64,000 nucleotides of DNA from contig OZ024872.1 of NCBI GenBank assembly GCA_964017185.1, positions 43,282,188 through 43,346,187 of the forward strand, written 5' to 3'. Shown one piece after another: positions 44,101 to 46,422 of this stretch. Made by a program: the position numbers and the translations under genes. Numbering within the stretch: the stretch's first letter is position 1; each line of letters opens with the position of its first letter. The notes under the pieces were generated by a model. The model saw nothing but the letters and a program-made list of their open reading frames with translations, made no database searches and had not been told where the DNA came from. Source of the DNA: Rugalucina vietnamica (lineage: Eukaryota > Mollusca > Bivalvia > Lucinida > Lucinidae).

Positions 44101-46422
44101 CCTTTTCTTGACAATCATACTTTTCAGTATCTTCTCTATCTACCGTCCAGAAGGAGAAATCAAATGTGAAATCTTTAGATCGTAGTTGCTCTCGGAAACT
44201 GTCACCTTCTTCATGCCCCTCCGCTACCTGAAAGCATGTCAACTGTCGTGTTTTGTCATGAGAAAGCCTGGTTTTGAAAACCCTGCATAGCTGTTTAATA
44301 CTTTTATTAAACTACTTACCAGATGTGCAGCGTCATGAGAAAACTGGATATTTGCCAATGGGAAAGCAAAGATGCAGATCAGCTGTGCAATAACTGCACA
44401 GCTGATCTGCACTTTTGTTTTTGCTACACAGCACAATCCCTTCTCTTTGACATCAGGAATTTCAATCTTCTAGCATTCTTTTGTGACTGTACAGACCACT
44501 TTGTGTCAGATCTTACTGGATATCTTTAACACTGGTTATCTTCTCATCACGACTCAGATAGTTCAGTTCCTCTATTTTACAAAGCTGGATGAGCAAGGCC
44601 AAAAACTGGGTTCATTACAAAAACATACCCATGCAATATACAGAGATTTTTAAAGTTGTAAAAAATGAAAATTTTCAAAGAAATGTTTTGCTATTTTTCT
44701 TATTTTTGCTCAATACATAGACTGTGGGTACACGTTAGAACCGCCTCAGCGAGGCGGTTCTTATGAGTACCAACAAGCTATGTTTTGAAGCAAAAATAGG
44801 TATACCCCTGCATACCCCAGTTTTTTTATATATAAGTAGGGTTTGAGGGGGTACACATTTCATGTTTTCCTGATGTTATGCAAATAGCCACTTAAGGTAA
44901 AGAAGTACACAAAAGACTATCCAGAGAATTTTTGTTACGGGTATTTTGAACTGAACATGTTTCTATCAATTGGATAATAAAATTATTTATGGTTATTGAG
45001 TTGATTTCGCCAGGAAACCATCTTCAAAAAAAGACCATTTAATGGTCCATTTGTATGTAATGTATTAAGAAATGGCAAAATACCTGTTGATTTTCAGGCA
45101 TAATATAGTATTTTGTAAAAGCTGGTCCATAAAATATGATTAAAACTGAATTTCGACACTATGTGTCAATAATTTACACAAGGTACCTGGTATGATAATT
45201 TTGCAACATTTTAACGAAATTGCAGGAACTGTAAAACATCATGAGCAACTTTAACTAAAATAATGCTGGTATCAAATGTTGATGTCACCAATGTCACAGC
45301 ATTTTGTACAAGTTTCTTTTCCTTAACTAGGTAGAATCAAAAGATAGCTTACAACACATAATCTAGGTCTGGCTAGGCTTTTCTGATGATTTGAGATGAT
45401 TCACTTGAAGAACACTGATTGAAAAAATATTGCTATAAAGTGTCTACATGACTTGTACATGACTTGTAGTCATGTAGACAGCATCAATGATTGGTTCTTG
45501 AAGATTTTTTAAATTTGTATGACAAAGCAGTCCAAAATTTTAAACAGAACTGCAGATAATCATAATATATTCTAAAGAGACACACGAAACCCCCCGCATT
45601 TTGCATATGCAAAGACAAAGAGGCAGATTAGCACTGCACAGATGATCAGCATTTTTGATAGTACAGTCCCTAATTTCAAGCTAAAATCATACCTTTAAAT
45701 TGGTGATTGTAGTCTTCTTCCCATTCATCTGAATAATAGTCTTGCTGTCCATATTTATTTCCCTGAAAAATAAAATAATACCCACATATGACCTTATCCC
45801 AAAGAATAGGCGTTGTAGAAATCAACACTCTTTGGCTTTTCAGATACCTTCAGCTAACAAATAAGCGTACAAAAGTAGTTTCTTTCCACAGACTATCGGG
45901 GACTGGAATGACCTCCCTGATTCTCTTATCTCCTTTGCTGTCAATTGCTGAAATGCCTGATGACTGTGTCCAAGTTCGCATCTCTTGTGAGAGCCAGGGA
46001 CTTATTTTTTTTTAAGATGAATTTCCCTCCTGGCGCACCCACCTGGTGAGGTATTGTCAATTTGGCGCGTCACCAGTAAACCATTCAGATTCAGGCTAGA
46101 ACATTTTGTGTGGGAAAAAGGGATCATCTGCTCGCACCACTTGTAAATGTCCAAAGACTATCAGAGACTGCAATGACCTTTCTGATTCTGATCTCCTCTG
46201 ATAATATGTCTGATGACTGTGTGTCAAAGTTTGCACCTCTTGTGGGAGCCAGGGACTAATTTCCCTCCAGGTGCACCCACTTCCCGGTGAAGTACTATCA
46301 GTTTGGCGTGTCACCAGTTCAGAATGACAGCAAAGATCTGAACAGCTGAAGCTGGCAATTATTTTCCTGTTTTACCTTTGATTTAGGGGTCTGACTCGAA
46401 CAGCAACCTTGACAGACGTCAT
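3093..46422 (-). CDS. KIF16B: Kinesin-3 family motor KIF16B-like, 29 coding exons, 3' end outside window
   Basis: A plus-end-directed microtubule motor of the kinesin-3 family. KIF16B of other animals carries early endosomes through a C-terminal PX domain that binds PI3P. I joined 29 exons by eye; every junction is GT-AG and every phase agrees, giving 1183 codons plus two bases without a stop. Motor domain is about residues 1-360: start [10 protein letters not shown]-loop GQTGSGKT (106-113), switch I NDVSSRSH (219-226), switch II DLAGSE (254-259). Neck follows at about 361-430, FHA domain at about 469-550 (IGR at 474-476, SVNG at 517-520), then a charged coiled coil from about 595. Two stretches favour KIF16B over KIF1 or KIF13: [13 protein letters not shown] in the motor and [14 protein letters not shown] near the left edge. 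The PX exons must lie beyond position 1. Introns are full of MITEs. Kinesin-3 is near certain; KIF16B rather than another subfamily is likely. Confidence 0.93.
3540..3828 (+). mobile_element. Family B hairpin MITE
   Basis: AACATGCCCATGCAATGCAC to GGACATGTTATCCTGATG around CATAGATTGTGGGTACTC. The GAACCGCCTC centre is degenerate. Confidence 0.75.
3908..4053 (-). CDS. KIF16B: KIF16B exon 28
   Basis: Forty-eight codons: [19 protein letters not shown] then [19 protein letters not shown]. Acceptor tattcag, donor gtaatt; the split Arg codon is finished in exon 29. Confidence 0.88.
4065..4296 (+). mobile_element. Family A foldback MITE
   Basis: Ends GAGCCTGTGCGTGAGAAAAC and GCGGCGGCTC around a central hairpin with GCTGATCAGC. 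It lies just upstream of exon 28 in the kinesin, long arm first. Confidence 0.85.
4384..4480 (-). pseudogene. Duplicate of KIF16B exon 27, still open
   Basis: 166 bp downstream of the exon 27 donor in the gene. It reads [18 protein letters not shown] then RQKLQKKKK and ends at the same donor (gtagaa), without a stop. A phase-0 acceptor (tgtaag) is possible, but its upstream tract is purine-rich. Probably a dead copy; inclusion would keep the frame. Confidence 0.65.
4550..4670 (-). CDS. KIF16B: KIF16B exon 27
   Basis: Forty codons: [19 protein letters not shown] then [19 protein letters not shown]. Acceptor ttttcag, donor gtagaa. A similar open segment 166 bp downstream in the gene (4384-4480) is a duplicate. 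Confidence 0.85.
4998..5809 (-). CDS. KIF16B: KIF16B exon 26, 812-bp coiled-coil exon
   Basis: By far the longest exon: 270 codons of Glu/Lys/Leu-rich heptads, beginning [17 protein letters not shown] and ending [10 protein letters not shown]. It has no Pro-rich break, so a long rod is likely. Acceptor aattttag, donor gtatgt. Human KIF16B likewise has its largest coil segment here. Confidence 0.92.
5820..7880. other. KIF16B intron 25, left part, no gene seen
   Basis: Apart from a family C fragment at 6358, only AT-rich DNA with short unrelated frames. Confidence 0.5.
6358..6525 (+). mobile_element. Family C MITE, partial
   Basis: GTCCTGAAGTTATAAAACTT to AATGTTAAAATGCCAAC; stops at the midpoint. 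Confidence 0.7.
7884..8206 (+). mobile_element. Family A foldback MITE, full palindromic form
   Basis: Both long arms are present: TACCAGGTCCGACACAAAC at the left and its inverse TGTGTCGGACCTGGTCGGAA at the right. The centre is the hairpin GCTGTGATCAGCTGTGCA. At 323 bp it is the only clearly two-armed copy here; most others have one arm shortened. Confidence 0.85.
8789..8852 (+). mobile_element. tRNA-like SINE head
   Basis: TAGCATAGTGGTTAAGCCAC and GGTTTTGAGTTTGATCCCAG have A- and B-box form; no cloverleaf with matching acceptor stem. Confidence 0.5.
8848..9106 (+). mobile_element. Family C MITE fused to a tRNA-like SINE fragment
   Basis: Right end AGCTTTATAACCTCGGGGCC is complete; the left end runs straight out of the SINE-like stretch at 8789. 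Confidence 0.75.
9165..9326 (-). CDS. KIF16B: KIF16B exon 25, coiled coil
   Basis: Fifty-four codons: [19 protein letters not shown] then [18 protein letters not shown]. Phase 0, donor gtgggt, acceptor cttcacag. Two degenerate copies lie upstream in the gene (9560-9665 and 9737-9860). Confidence 0.88.
9348..9527 (+). mobile_element. Short pogo-type MITE
   Basis: GTCAACCTCATTATAATGCT to CATTATAATGAGGTTGAACT; imperfect inverted ends around CTATAGAAACAGACC. It lies between exon 25 and its pseudo-copies. Confidence 0.6.
9560..9665 (-). pseudogene. Second, frameshifted duplicate of exon 25
   Basis: Matches exon 25 at nucleotide level (GGCAATGAAGAATGCATGAA; AAACAGAGAGATAGAAAG) with a one-base deletion that brings a stop. 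It lies between exon 25 and the better copy at 9737. Confidence 0.7.
9737..9860 (-). pseudogene. Degenerate duplicate of KIF16B exon 25, still open
   Basis: It reads [20 protein letters not shown] then [11 protein letters not shown], clearly related to exon 25 ([19 protein letters not shown]). It lacks the second half and a good donor. A second, frameshifted copy is adjacent. Confidence 0.75.
10073..10165 (-). CDS. KIF16B: KIF16B exon 24, coiled coil
   Basis: Thirty-one codons: [19 protein letters not shown] then [11 protein letters not shown]. Phase 0 on both sides, donor gtaaac, acceptor cttag. Confidence 0.85.
10441..10686 (+). mobile_element. GGGCCCAGTT-ended MITE
   Basis: Ends GGGCCCAGTTATTCAAAACT and TTTGAACAACTGGGCCC. 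A strong internal stem (AATCCTTTGCAATGCAAAGG) follows GCAAATACACTGTTATTTTT and its inverse. The same family is at 57640-57830. Confidence 0.82.
10709..10744 (-). CDS. KIF16B: KIF16B exon 23, 36-bp microexon
   Basis: Twelve codons, [12 protein letters not shown], phase 0 on both sides so it could be skipped without a frame change. Acceptor tcgttag, donor gtaagt. Confidence 0.7.
10968..11106 (+). mobile_element. Family A MITE, truncated
   Basis: Starts in the long arm (CAGGTCCGACACAAACC) and stops after the hairpin (TTTGTTTTTGCACAT). It abuts exon 22. Confidence 0.7.
11141..11294 (-). CDS. KIF16B: KIF16B exon 22, coiled coil
   Basis: Residues 610-661, Glu/Lys-rich: [12 protein letters not shown] then [19 protein letters not shown]. 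Acceptor ttcctag, donor gtatgt. A short remnant resembling its 5' edge is visible near 11640-11670. Confidence 0.87.
11320..11547 (+). mobile_element. Family A foldback MITE
   Basis: ATGAGCCGCTGCATGAGAAA to GATGCAGCGGCTCAT; long arm first. It follows exon 22 by about 25 bp. Confidence 0.85.
11790..12027 (+). mobile_element. Family B hairpin MITE
   Basis: Centre AGAACCGCCTCGCCAAG with CAAAACAAAGATTG arms; right end CGGACATGTCATCTTGATG stops just before exon 21. Confidence 0.75.
12045..12098 (-). CDS. KIF16B: KIF16B exon 21
   Basis: Residues 592-609: [17 protein letters not shown], start of the charged coiled coil. Acceptor ttttccag, donor gtatgt, phases 1 and 2 fit both neighbours. Confidence 0.82.
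12118..12352 (+). mobile_element. Family A foldback MITE
   Basis: TGAGCCTTCCTATGA to TTTTCTCATGACA with the usual hairpin; ends have decayed. Confidence 0.8.
12422..12655 (-). mobile_element. Family A foldback MITE, short arm first
   Basis: GAGCCTGTGCATGAGAAAAC to CTCATGCACAGGCTC. Its hairpin is nearly perfect (CAGCTTCGCGGTGACCGCGA). It ends about 20 bp from exon 20. Confidence 0.88.
12676..12770 (-). CDS. KIF16B: KIF16B exon 20
   Basis: Residues 561-591, serine-rich: [21 protein letters not shown], matching SLSMTDLSKSRENLS of vertebrate KIF16B. A likely flexible, phosphorylatable linker. Acceptor ctttccag, donor gtaaga. Confidence 0.9.
13147..14340 (+). mobile_element. Family D MITE split by a Harbinger-like insertion
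   Basis: Starts AAGCCTGGCATCC, with GGGGCTATTCTGTTTGCTTA at its break; resumes at 14223 and ends GTCATAAATGGGTT. Confidence 0.82.
13242..14222 (+). mobile_element. Harbinger-like non-autonomous element 1 (981 bp, TSD TAA)
   Basis: Terminal inverted repeats TACTGCTCTCACATATACCG and, inverted, TGCTGCTCTCACATATACCG. TAA lies at 13239-13241 and 14223-14225. Removing it restores GCTTAAAGGATTTT, which matches the interrupted family D MITE. Both subterminal zones (13290-13560, 13890-14190) are packed with ATTCGGAAGC/ATTCGTAAGC variants; the middle is ordinary. No transposase. Confidence 0.85.
14475..14560 (-). CDS. KIF16B: KIF16B exon 19, FHA end
   Basis: Residues 532-560: [20 protein letters not shown] then AKMKKELKK. 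It closes the FHA fold. Acceptor tattccag, donor gtgggt. Confidence 0.93.
14604..15091 (+). repeat. Perfect 244-bp tandem duplication
   Basis: Bases 14604-14847 and 14848-15091 appear identical. The unit begins CATAAACTTGCTCTGGAAAA and ends GCCTCGGCGAGG, i.e. at the centre of the family B hairpin. Confidence 0.95.
14705..15226 (+). mobile_element. Family B MITE enlarged by a 244-bp internal duplication
   Basis: Left end AACACGCCCATGCAATATAC, right end ACACAGACATGTTTTCCTGA, perfect centre GAACCGCCTCGGCGAGGCGG. The left arm plus adjacent non-MITE DNA is tandemly repeated (see 14604-15091). Confidence 0.88.
15280..15460 (-). repeat. Dispersed repeat, copy 2 of 3 (inverted)
   Basis: Contains TTGGTTTTTGGAGTGGGAAT and TAGTACCTGATTGTCAATTT, the reverse of the repeat at 2800-2960. 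Confidence 0.75.
15489..15728 (-). mobile_element. Family A foldback MITE, short arm first
   Basis: ATGAGCCGCATCGTGAGAAA to CTCGCGTCGCGGCTCAT, with a well preserved hairpin. Confidence 0.88.
15786..16022 (+). mobile_element. Family A foldback MITE
   Basis: GAGCCTGTGCGTGAGAAAAC to CCCATGCGGCGGCTCAT, long arm first, opposite to its neighbour at 15489. Confidence 0.88.
16092..16346 (+). mobile_element. Family C foldback MITE, complete
   Basis: Ends CCCCGAGGTTATAAAACTTT and its inverse AAAGTTTTATAACCTCGGG. The core holds the inverted pair GTTAAAATGCCAACAATTG and CAATTGTTGGCATTTTAAC. Confidence 0.88.
16517..16654 (-). CDS. KIF16B: KIF16B exon 18, FHA core
   Basis: Residues 486-531: [19 protein letters not shown] then CSVNGS. 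The SVNG turn is the second FHA signature. FHA domains normally bind phosphothreonine; in kinesin-3 this one mostly serves regulation and dimer contacts. Donor gtaaat, acceptor tttcag. Confidence 0.9.
16786..16960 (+). mobile_element. Family B MITE, partial
   Basis: AATATGTCCATGTAATATAC through CAAAACATAGTTTGTGGGTA and TGCCAAGGCAGTTCTAAC; the right arm is mostly missing. Confidence 0.7.
17065..17116 (-). CDS. KIF16B: KIF16B exon 17, FHA start
   Basis: Residues 469-485, [20 protein letters not shown] is the first FHA signature. Acceptor atttccag, donor gtatgt. Confidence 0.88.
17154..17353 (-). mobile_element. Family A foldback MITE, shortened
   Basis: AGCCGCGCCATGAGAAAACA to CAATGCGAAGGCTC; part of the left hairpin arm is missing. 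Confidence 0.8.
17725..17912 (-). mobile_element. tRNA-headed SINE, second copy
   Basis: Minus strand has GTCCTGAGTTCAAACCCC (B box-like) and the shared body (GTGTCCTTGAGTAAGGCACC). Confidence 0.65.
17915..18143 (-). mobile_element. Family A foldback MITE
   Basis: Short arm first, joined to the end of a SINE-like repeat at 17915; right end AAGTGAAGGCCCAT has decayed. Confidence 0.8.
18155..18427 (+). mobile_element. Family B hairpin MITE touching exon 16
   Basis: AACATGCCTATGTAATATAC to CATGGACATGTTTTCCTGAT. Its right end meets the exon 16 donor, so it lies at the very start of that intron. Confidence 0.82.
18428..18550 (-). CDS. KIF16B: KIF16B exon 16, pre-FHA
   Basis: Residues 428-468: [20 protein letters not shown] then [17 protein letters not shown], the highly conserved linker into the kinesin-3 FHA domain. 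Phase 0, donor gtagca, acceptor catatag. Confidence 0.94.
19055..19114 (-). CDS. KIF16B: KIF16B exon 15
   Basis: Twenty codons, [20 protein letters not shown], the conserved LT-x-EW-x-x-KW helix between neck and FHA domain. Acceptor gtttcag, donor gtatgc. Confidence 0.9.
19570..19815 (-). mobile_element. Family B MITE, degenerate
   Basis: AACATGTCCGTGAATTGTAT then GTGGTTCTAACATGTACCCA; right end decayed. Confidence 0.7.
19864..19917 (-). CDS. KIF16B: KIF16B exon 14
   Basis: Eighteen codons, [18 protein letters not shown], matching the neck coil region ending NEAR in relatives. Acceptor tattccag, donor gtaagt, phase 0. Confidence 0.82.
19997..20213 (+). mobile_element. Family A foldback MITE
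   Basis: TTGAGCCTTCAAGTGAGAAA to TATGCAGCAGCTCAA, long arm first. Confidence 0.82.
21113..21328 (+). mobile_element. Family D MITE
   Basis: TTTAACTCATAAAGCGTCC to ATCACTAATGGGTTAAA, with ATGGGGCATAGGCAAAC. Confidence 0.78.
21362..21542 (+). mobile_element. Family D MITE, second tandem copy, right end missing
   Basis: TTAAGCCTGGCCTCCCTTTT, then the hairpin GCCCCAGATGTGATGC with GCGTCCCATCTGGGGC. Confidence 0.8.
21681..21693 (+). promoter_or_regulatory. Perfect DR1 motif AGGTCAAAGGTCA
   Basis: Matches the HNF4/RXR-type direct repeat with one-base spacing. Followed by ACTAAGTGCAAAATT, as at 22678. Confidence 0.4.
21716..22548 (+). mobile_element. Mariner-like non-autonomous element (833 bp, TSD TA)
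   Basis: Terminal inverted repeats CACTTAGGGGCACTTCTAAC and, inverted, CACTCAGGGGCACTTCTAAC, continuing for about 31 bp (GCAACACTTAC). Flanked by TA at 21714 and 22549. No transposase frame. Confidence 0.82.
22551..23685. other. KIF16B intron 13, unassigned part
   Basis: AT-rich; only the DR1 motif at 22678 stands out before the CRE at 23686. Confidence 0.4.
22678..22690 (+). promoter_or_regulatory. Perfect DR1 motif AGGTCAAAGGTCA
   Basis: Same motif followed by CTTTAGTGCAAAAAA, on the other side of the mariner-like element. Confidence 0.4.
23686..23693 (+). promoter_or_regulatory. CRE/ATF motif TGACGTCA
   Basis: A perfect palindromic cAMP-response element 8 bp upstream of the ATG at 23701. 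TATA-less promoters of small housekeeping genes often carry such a site near the start. Function is inferred. Confidence 0.4.
23701..23860 (+). CDS. Candidate antisense first exon nested in KIF16B intron 13
   Basis: An ATG followed by about 53 codons of protein-like sequence: [19 protein letters not shown], then [17 protein letters not shown] and [11 protein letters not shown] possible donor (gtttgt) follows TTTG at 23860. It is locally richer in CpG than the flanking DNA, and a perfect TGACGTCA lies 8 bp before the ATG. That resembles the first exon of a housekeeping gene. No later exon was found on this strand before 31 kb, so it may be an orphan or decayed exon. The family is not recognised. 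Confidence 0.42.
24293..25561 (+). mobile_element. Possible Pogo/mariner-type remnant
   Basis: Left TACAGTCTAGACTGGCCTAG and right, inverted, TACAGTTGAACCTGCGTTAA with repeated TTAAGCGA/GAGACCAC motifs inside both ends. Such CAGT-GAACC ends next to TA are typical of pogo-like elements. Heavily decayed; no transposase seen. Confidence 0.5.
25701..27408 (+). mobile_element. Harbinger-like non-autonomous element 2 (1708 bp, TSD TTA)
   Basis: Ends AGGCCCGCTCAGACCACAAC and, inverted, AGGGGTGCTCACACCACAGC; TTA at 25698-25700 and 27409-27411. Both ends carry dense arrays of CGTATG and its complement (25720-26040, 26935-27395). The core holds an AAAT microsatellite and no transposase. Confidence 0.85.
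26086..26140 (+). repeat. (AAAT)n microsatellite inside Harbinger-like element
   Basis: About 13 AAAT units at the inner edge of the left motif array of the 25701-27408 element. Confidence 0.95.
27412..28980. other. KIF16B intron 13, unassigned part
   Basis: No exon or named repeat recognised. A weak DR1-like TGACCTTTGGCCCC lies at 28880. Confidence 0.4.
28985..29480 (+). repeat. Three tandem units, about 175 bp, each with a DR1-type motif
   Basis: Units are anchored by TTTTGCACT followed by TGACCTTTGACCT at 29038 and 29389 and a one-mismatch form at 29211. Each also shares GGAAT-A-A-ATGAG and a TCACTCCATG-like block. Confidence 0.8.
29555..29628 (+). mobile_element. Family D MITE, 3' fragment
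   Basis: Only AAAATGAAAGTGGACTCATC through CAAATATGGGTTAA remains. Confidence 0.6.
29650..30650. other. KIF16B intron 13, unassigned part
   Basis: AT-rich DNA without recognised features. Confidence 0.4.
30655..30852 (+). mobile_element. Family A MITE, rearranged left end
   Basis: A piece of hairpin arm (AAGACAAAGATCAGCTGC) precedes a truncated long arm; the right end GATGCGGCTGCTCAT is complete. Confidence 0.75.
30899..31138 (+). mobile_element. Family A foldback MITE
   Basis: TGAGCCTGTGCATGAGAAAA to CATTCACAGGCTCAA. Strong hairpin (CAGCTTCGCGGTCACCGCGA). Confidence 0.88.
31234..31428 (+). mobile_element. Family C MITE, inner palindrome lost
   Basis: GGCCCCGAGGTTATAAAACT to GTTTTATAACCTCTGGACC, directly followed by a family A copy. 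Confidence 0.8.
31430..31640 (+). mobile_element. Family A MITE, left end replaced
   Basis: Begins in TTTCCGACCAGGTCCGACAC directly after a family C element and ends AATGCAGTGGCTC, about 40 bp from exon 13. Confidence 0.8.
31679..31753 (-). CDS. KIF16B: KIF16B exon 13, neck
   Basis: Residues 365-389: [18 protein letters not shown] then AMIGGNI, the kinesin-3 neck helix. Phase 0 at both ends, donor gtaagt. It is followed in gene order by the largest intron, 11.8 kb. Confidence 0.93.
31985..32266 (-). mobile_element. Family B hairpin MITE with extra hairpin half
   Basis: Centre has GAACCGCCTCACCAAGGTGG then a duplicated AGGCGGTTCTAACGAG. It ends about 30 bp before exon 12. Confidence 0.82.
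32294..32391 (-). CDS. KIF16B: KIF16B exon 12, end of motor core
   Basis: Residues 332-364: [18 protein letters not shown] then [14 protein letters not shown], the canonical alpha6 region and start of the neck linker. Donor gtaagc, acceptor cttccag. Confidence 0.94.
33215..33448 (-). mobile_element. Family A foldback MITE
   Basis: Short arm first (GCGTCATGAGAAAACAGGAT) to ATAATGTGGCTC. Its right end meets the truncated exon 11 copy. Confidence 0.82.
33450..33540 (-). pseudogene. Truncated copy of KIF16B exon 11
   Basis: 202 bp downstream of exon 11 in the gene; matches it from the acceptor to the LTWLLK region. Its 3' end is cut exactly where a family A MITE ends (33448). Confidence 0.8.
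33613..33732 (-). CDS. KIF16B: KIF16B exon 11, loop 12 and FIPYRDS
   Basis: Residues 292-331 with a lysine-containing loop ([10 protein letters not shown]) then [19 protein letters not shown]. In kinesin-3 motors a lysine-rich loop 12 aids processive binding to tubulin; here it is short. Donor gtaagt, acceptor ttttaag. A truncated copy lies at 33450-33540. Confidence 0.93.
33964..33989 (+). repeat. Poly-C tract in KIF16B intron 10
   Basis: Seventeen C in a row, then CCACCCCCC. Shorter C or G runs occur at 6672, 14452 and 47136. Confidence 0.9.
34396..34860 (-). pseudogene. Three tandem broken copies of KIF16B exon 10 3' half
   Basis: Units at about 34396-34535, 34536-34695 and 34696-34860 each match exon 10 from GGCAGTGA through CAGTTATAAAGCA; two keep the donor gtgagt. 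Each has a frameshift or stop in the GGGAGGGAGG tract or just after, so none can replace exon 10. All lack the switch II half. Confidence 0.88.
34866..35034 (-). CDS. KIF16B: KIF16B exon 10, switch II
   Basis: Residues 236-291: [13 protein letters not shown] (switch II DLAGSE at 254-259), then [15 protein letters not shown]. Acceptor ccttag, donor gtgagt, ending one base into an Ala codon. Three broken copies of its 3' half follow it in the next intron (34396-34860). Confidence 0.95.
35226..35630 (-). mobile_element. Family A MITE, degenerate with partial second unit
   Basis: The hairpin (GCAAATCAGCTTTGCAG) and the arm TAGTACAATTGCTCTTCTC are clear. A second degenerate arm (AATTCCTTTTCTTCTAAAAT) follows. 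It adjoins the donor of exon 9. Confidence 0.6.
35636..35708 (-). CDS. KIF16B: KIF16B exon 9, switch I
   Basis: Residues 212-235 with NDVSSRSH (219-226), the switch I motif that senses the ATP gamma-phosphate, followed by AIFTIVFTQ. Acceptor atttcag, donor gtaata. Confidence 0.95.
35715..35951 (-). mobile_element. Family A foldback MITE
   Basis: ATGAGCCACGTCATGAAAAA to CATGACACGGCT. It starts within 10 bp of the exon 9 acceptor. Confidence 0.82.
36285..36485 (-). mobile_element. tRNA-headed SINE
   Basis: On the minus strand, GTGGCGTAGTGGTAGAGCAT (A box) and GGTCCTGGGTTCGATCCCC (B box) lie about 30 bp apart, followed by a body with GTGTCCTTGAGCAAGGCACA. It borders exon 8. Confidence 0.75.
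36533..36602 (-). CDS. KIF16B: KIF16B exon 8
   Basis: Residues 188-210, [17 protein letters not shown] then LKGNAV, the segment leading to the switch I helix. Acceptor tttatcag, donor gttaga. The split Arg codon is finished by exon 9. Confidence 0.88.
36678..36906 (+). mobile_element. Family A foldback MITE
   Basis: TGAGACGCGACATGAGAAAA to CACGACGTGGCTCAA, long arm first, just upstream of exon 8 in the gene. Confidence 0.85.
36990..37208 (+). mobile_element. Family C MITE, decayed
   Basis: CTGGCCACGAGGTTATGAAA to TTTTTATAACCTTGGCCCC. Confidence 0.78.
37270..37503 (+). mobile_element. Family A foldback MITE
   Basis: GAGCTGTGTAATGAGAAAAC to TCCTGATGCAGCTCAA, long arm first. Confidence 0.82.
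37576..37850 (+). mobile_element. Family D MITE with 38-bp internal duplication
   Basis: TAAGCCTGGCATCC to CAATAATGGGTTAAA; ATCTGGGGCTATTCTGTTTG occurs twice in tandem. Confidence 0.82.
37912..38027 (-). CDS. KIF16B: KIF16B exon 7
   Basis: Residues 149-187: [13 protein letters not shown], then a short variable loop, then [14 protein letters not shown]. The KEGPYV form is typical of KIF16B and StARD9 rather than KIF1 or KIF13. Acceptor tgttgcag, donor gtaata. Confidence 0.93.
38068..38330 (+). mobile_element. Family B hairpin MITE
   Basis: AACACGCCCATGCAATATAC to CAACATGTTTTCCTGAT; 40 bp upstream of exon 7 in the gene. Confidence 0.82.
38654..38706 (-). CDS. KIF16B: KIF16B exon 6
   Basis: Residues 132-148 plus two bases, reading [17 protein letters not shown]. 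The next exon completes the Ser of VSYLEIYNE. Acceptor attgttacag, donor gtgaga. Confidence 0.88.
38739..38976 (-). mobile_element. Family A foldback MITE
   Basis: ATGAGCCGCCACATGGGAAA to CCACGAGGTGGCTCAA; next to exon 6 and back to back with another copy. Confidence 0.87.
38977..39215 (+). mobile_element. Family A foldback MITE, head-on neighbour
   Basis: TGTGCCGCTTCATGAGAAAA to CATGACATGTCTCAA, opposite orientation to the copy that ends at 38976. Confidence 0.82.
39346..39754 (+). mobile_element. TRIM-like LTR retrotransposon (LTR-leader-LTR)
   Basis: LTR1 39346-39498 begins TGTGATGGTTTCCTATAAAT and ends GTTACA; LTR2 39604-39754 begins TGTGACAATGCTATACATAG and ends GGTTACA. Between them lies only about 105 bp, starting TTTGGTAGCAGCGGTGGGAT, a typical primer-binding-site position. 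The LTRs carry TATAAATA-like boxes. No gag or pol. Confidence 0.7.
39786..39818 (-). CDS. KIF16B: KIF16B exon 5, 33-bp microexon
   Basis: Eleven codons, [11 protein letters not shown], matching the conserved GLIPRICE after the P-loop. Acceptor ttttttacag, donor gtaatt, phase 0 on both sides. It sits just outside a TRIM-like LTR element. Confidence 0.85.
40014..41308 (+). mobile_element. 1.3-kb element, first copy, with three 180-bp internal units
   Basis: Starts CTAGAAAAAGTGCCTTGAG with GTATACCCCCGGCTGG. Internal units near 40730, 40910 and 41090 each begin GGTGACCTAGATTTTGA and end ACTTTGACGCAAATT. It ends in (CGAA)n. Short Pro/His-type frames inside are not genes. Confidence 0.75.
41309..42617 (+). 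mobile_element. Same element, second tandem copy with full 3' end
   Basis: Same start; two and a half internal 180-bp units; (CGAA)n; then GCGAAAACTATATACCCGTC and CGGCATAAATGCCGGGGGTA. The last 80 bp are duplicated (42529-42610). Confidence 0.78.
42907..43023 (-). CDS. KIF16B: KIF16B exon 4, P-loop
   Basis: Residues 82-120 with the Walker A motif GQTGSGKT at 106-113, preceded by [11 protein letters not shown] and followed by YTMMG. This binds the ATP phosphates. Phase 0 at both ends, donor gtgagt, acceptor tctacag. Confidence 0.95.
43482..43702 (+). mobile_element. Family A MITE, decayed hairpin
   Basis: TATGAGCTGTATCATGAGAA to TATAACGTGTCTCAT; the hairpin is reduced (GCTGATCTGCTTCGAAG). 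Confidence 0.75.
43864..44092 (-). mobile_element. Family A MITE, decayed
   Basis: GAGCCACAGCATAAGCTAAC to CTCATGCAAAGACTCCA, ending about 10 bp before exon 3. Confidence 0.75.
44102..44227 (-). CDS. KIF16B: KIF16B exon 3
   Basis: Residues 40-81, containing [16 protein letters not shown], the kinesin-3 segment just before the nucleotide pocket (K[10 protein letters not shown] in relatives). Phase 0 at both ends; acceptor tttcag, donor gttagt. Confidence 0.92.
44321..44558 (-). mobile_element. Family A foldback MITE
   Basis: GTGCAGCGTCATGAGAAAAC to TCTCATCACGACTCAG, short arm first. Confidence 0.78.
44617..44875 (+). mobile_element. Family B hairpin MITE
   Basis: AACATACCCATGCAATATAC to TTTCATGTTTTCCTGATG with perfect centre GAACCGCCTCAGCGAGGCGG. 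Confidence 0.85.
45597..45682 (-). mobile_element. Family A MITE, fragment
   Basis: Only the hairpin part remains (TATGCAAAGACAAAGAGGCA ... GATGATCAGCATTTTT), next to exon 2. Confidence 0.6.
45693..45762 (-). CDS. KIF16B: KIF16B exon 2
   Basis: Residues 16-39 of the motor, reading [13 protein letters not shown] and then [11 protein letters not shown]. It matches the second strand-rich segment of the kinesin-3 head. Acceptor tttttcag and donor gtatga; it completes the split Arg codon from exon 1. Confidence 0.9.
45830..46080 (+). pseudogene. Non-LTR retrotransposon reverse transcriptase, C-terminal fragment
   Basis: One frame reads [20 protein letters not shown], the signature (FFPRTI-x-DWN-x-LP) near the end of many CR1/RTE-type polymerases. 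An upstream TAA and a downstream stop break it. The 3' tail has GGCGCACCCACCTGGTG. Confidence 0.75.
46135..46325 (+). pseudogene. Second copy of the same retrotransposon 3' end
   Basis: AAAGACTATCAGAGACTGCA, then GACTGTGTGTCAAAGTTTGC and the same tail (GGTGCACCCACTTCCCGGTG). More degenerate. Confidence 0.7.
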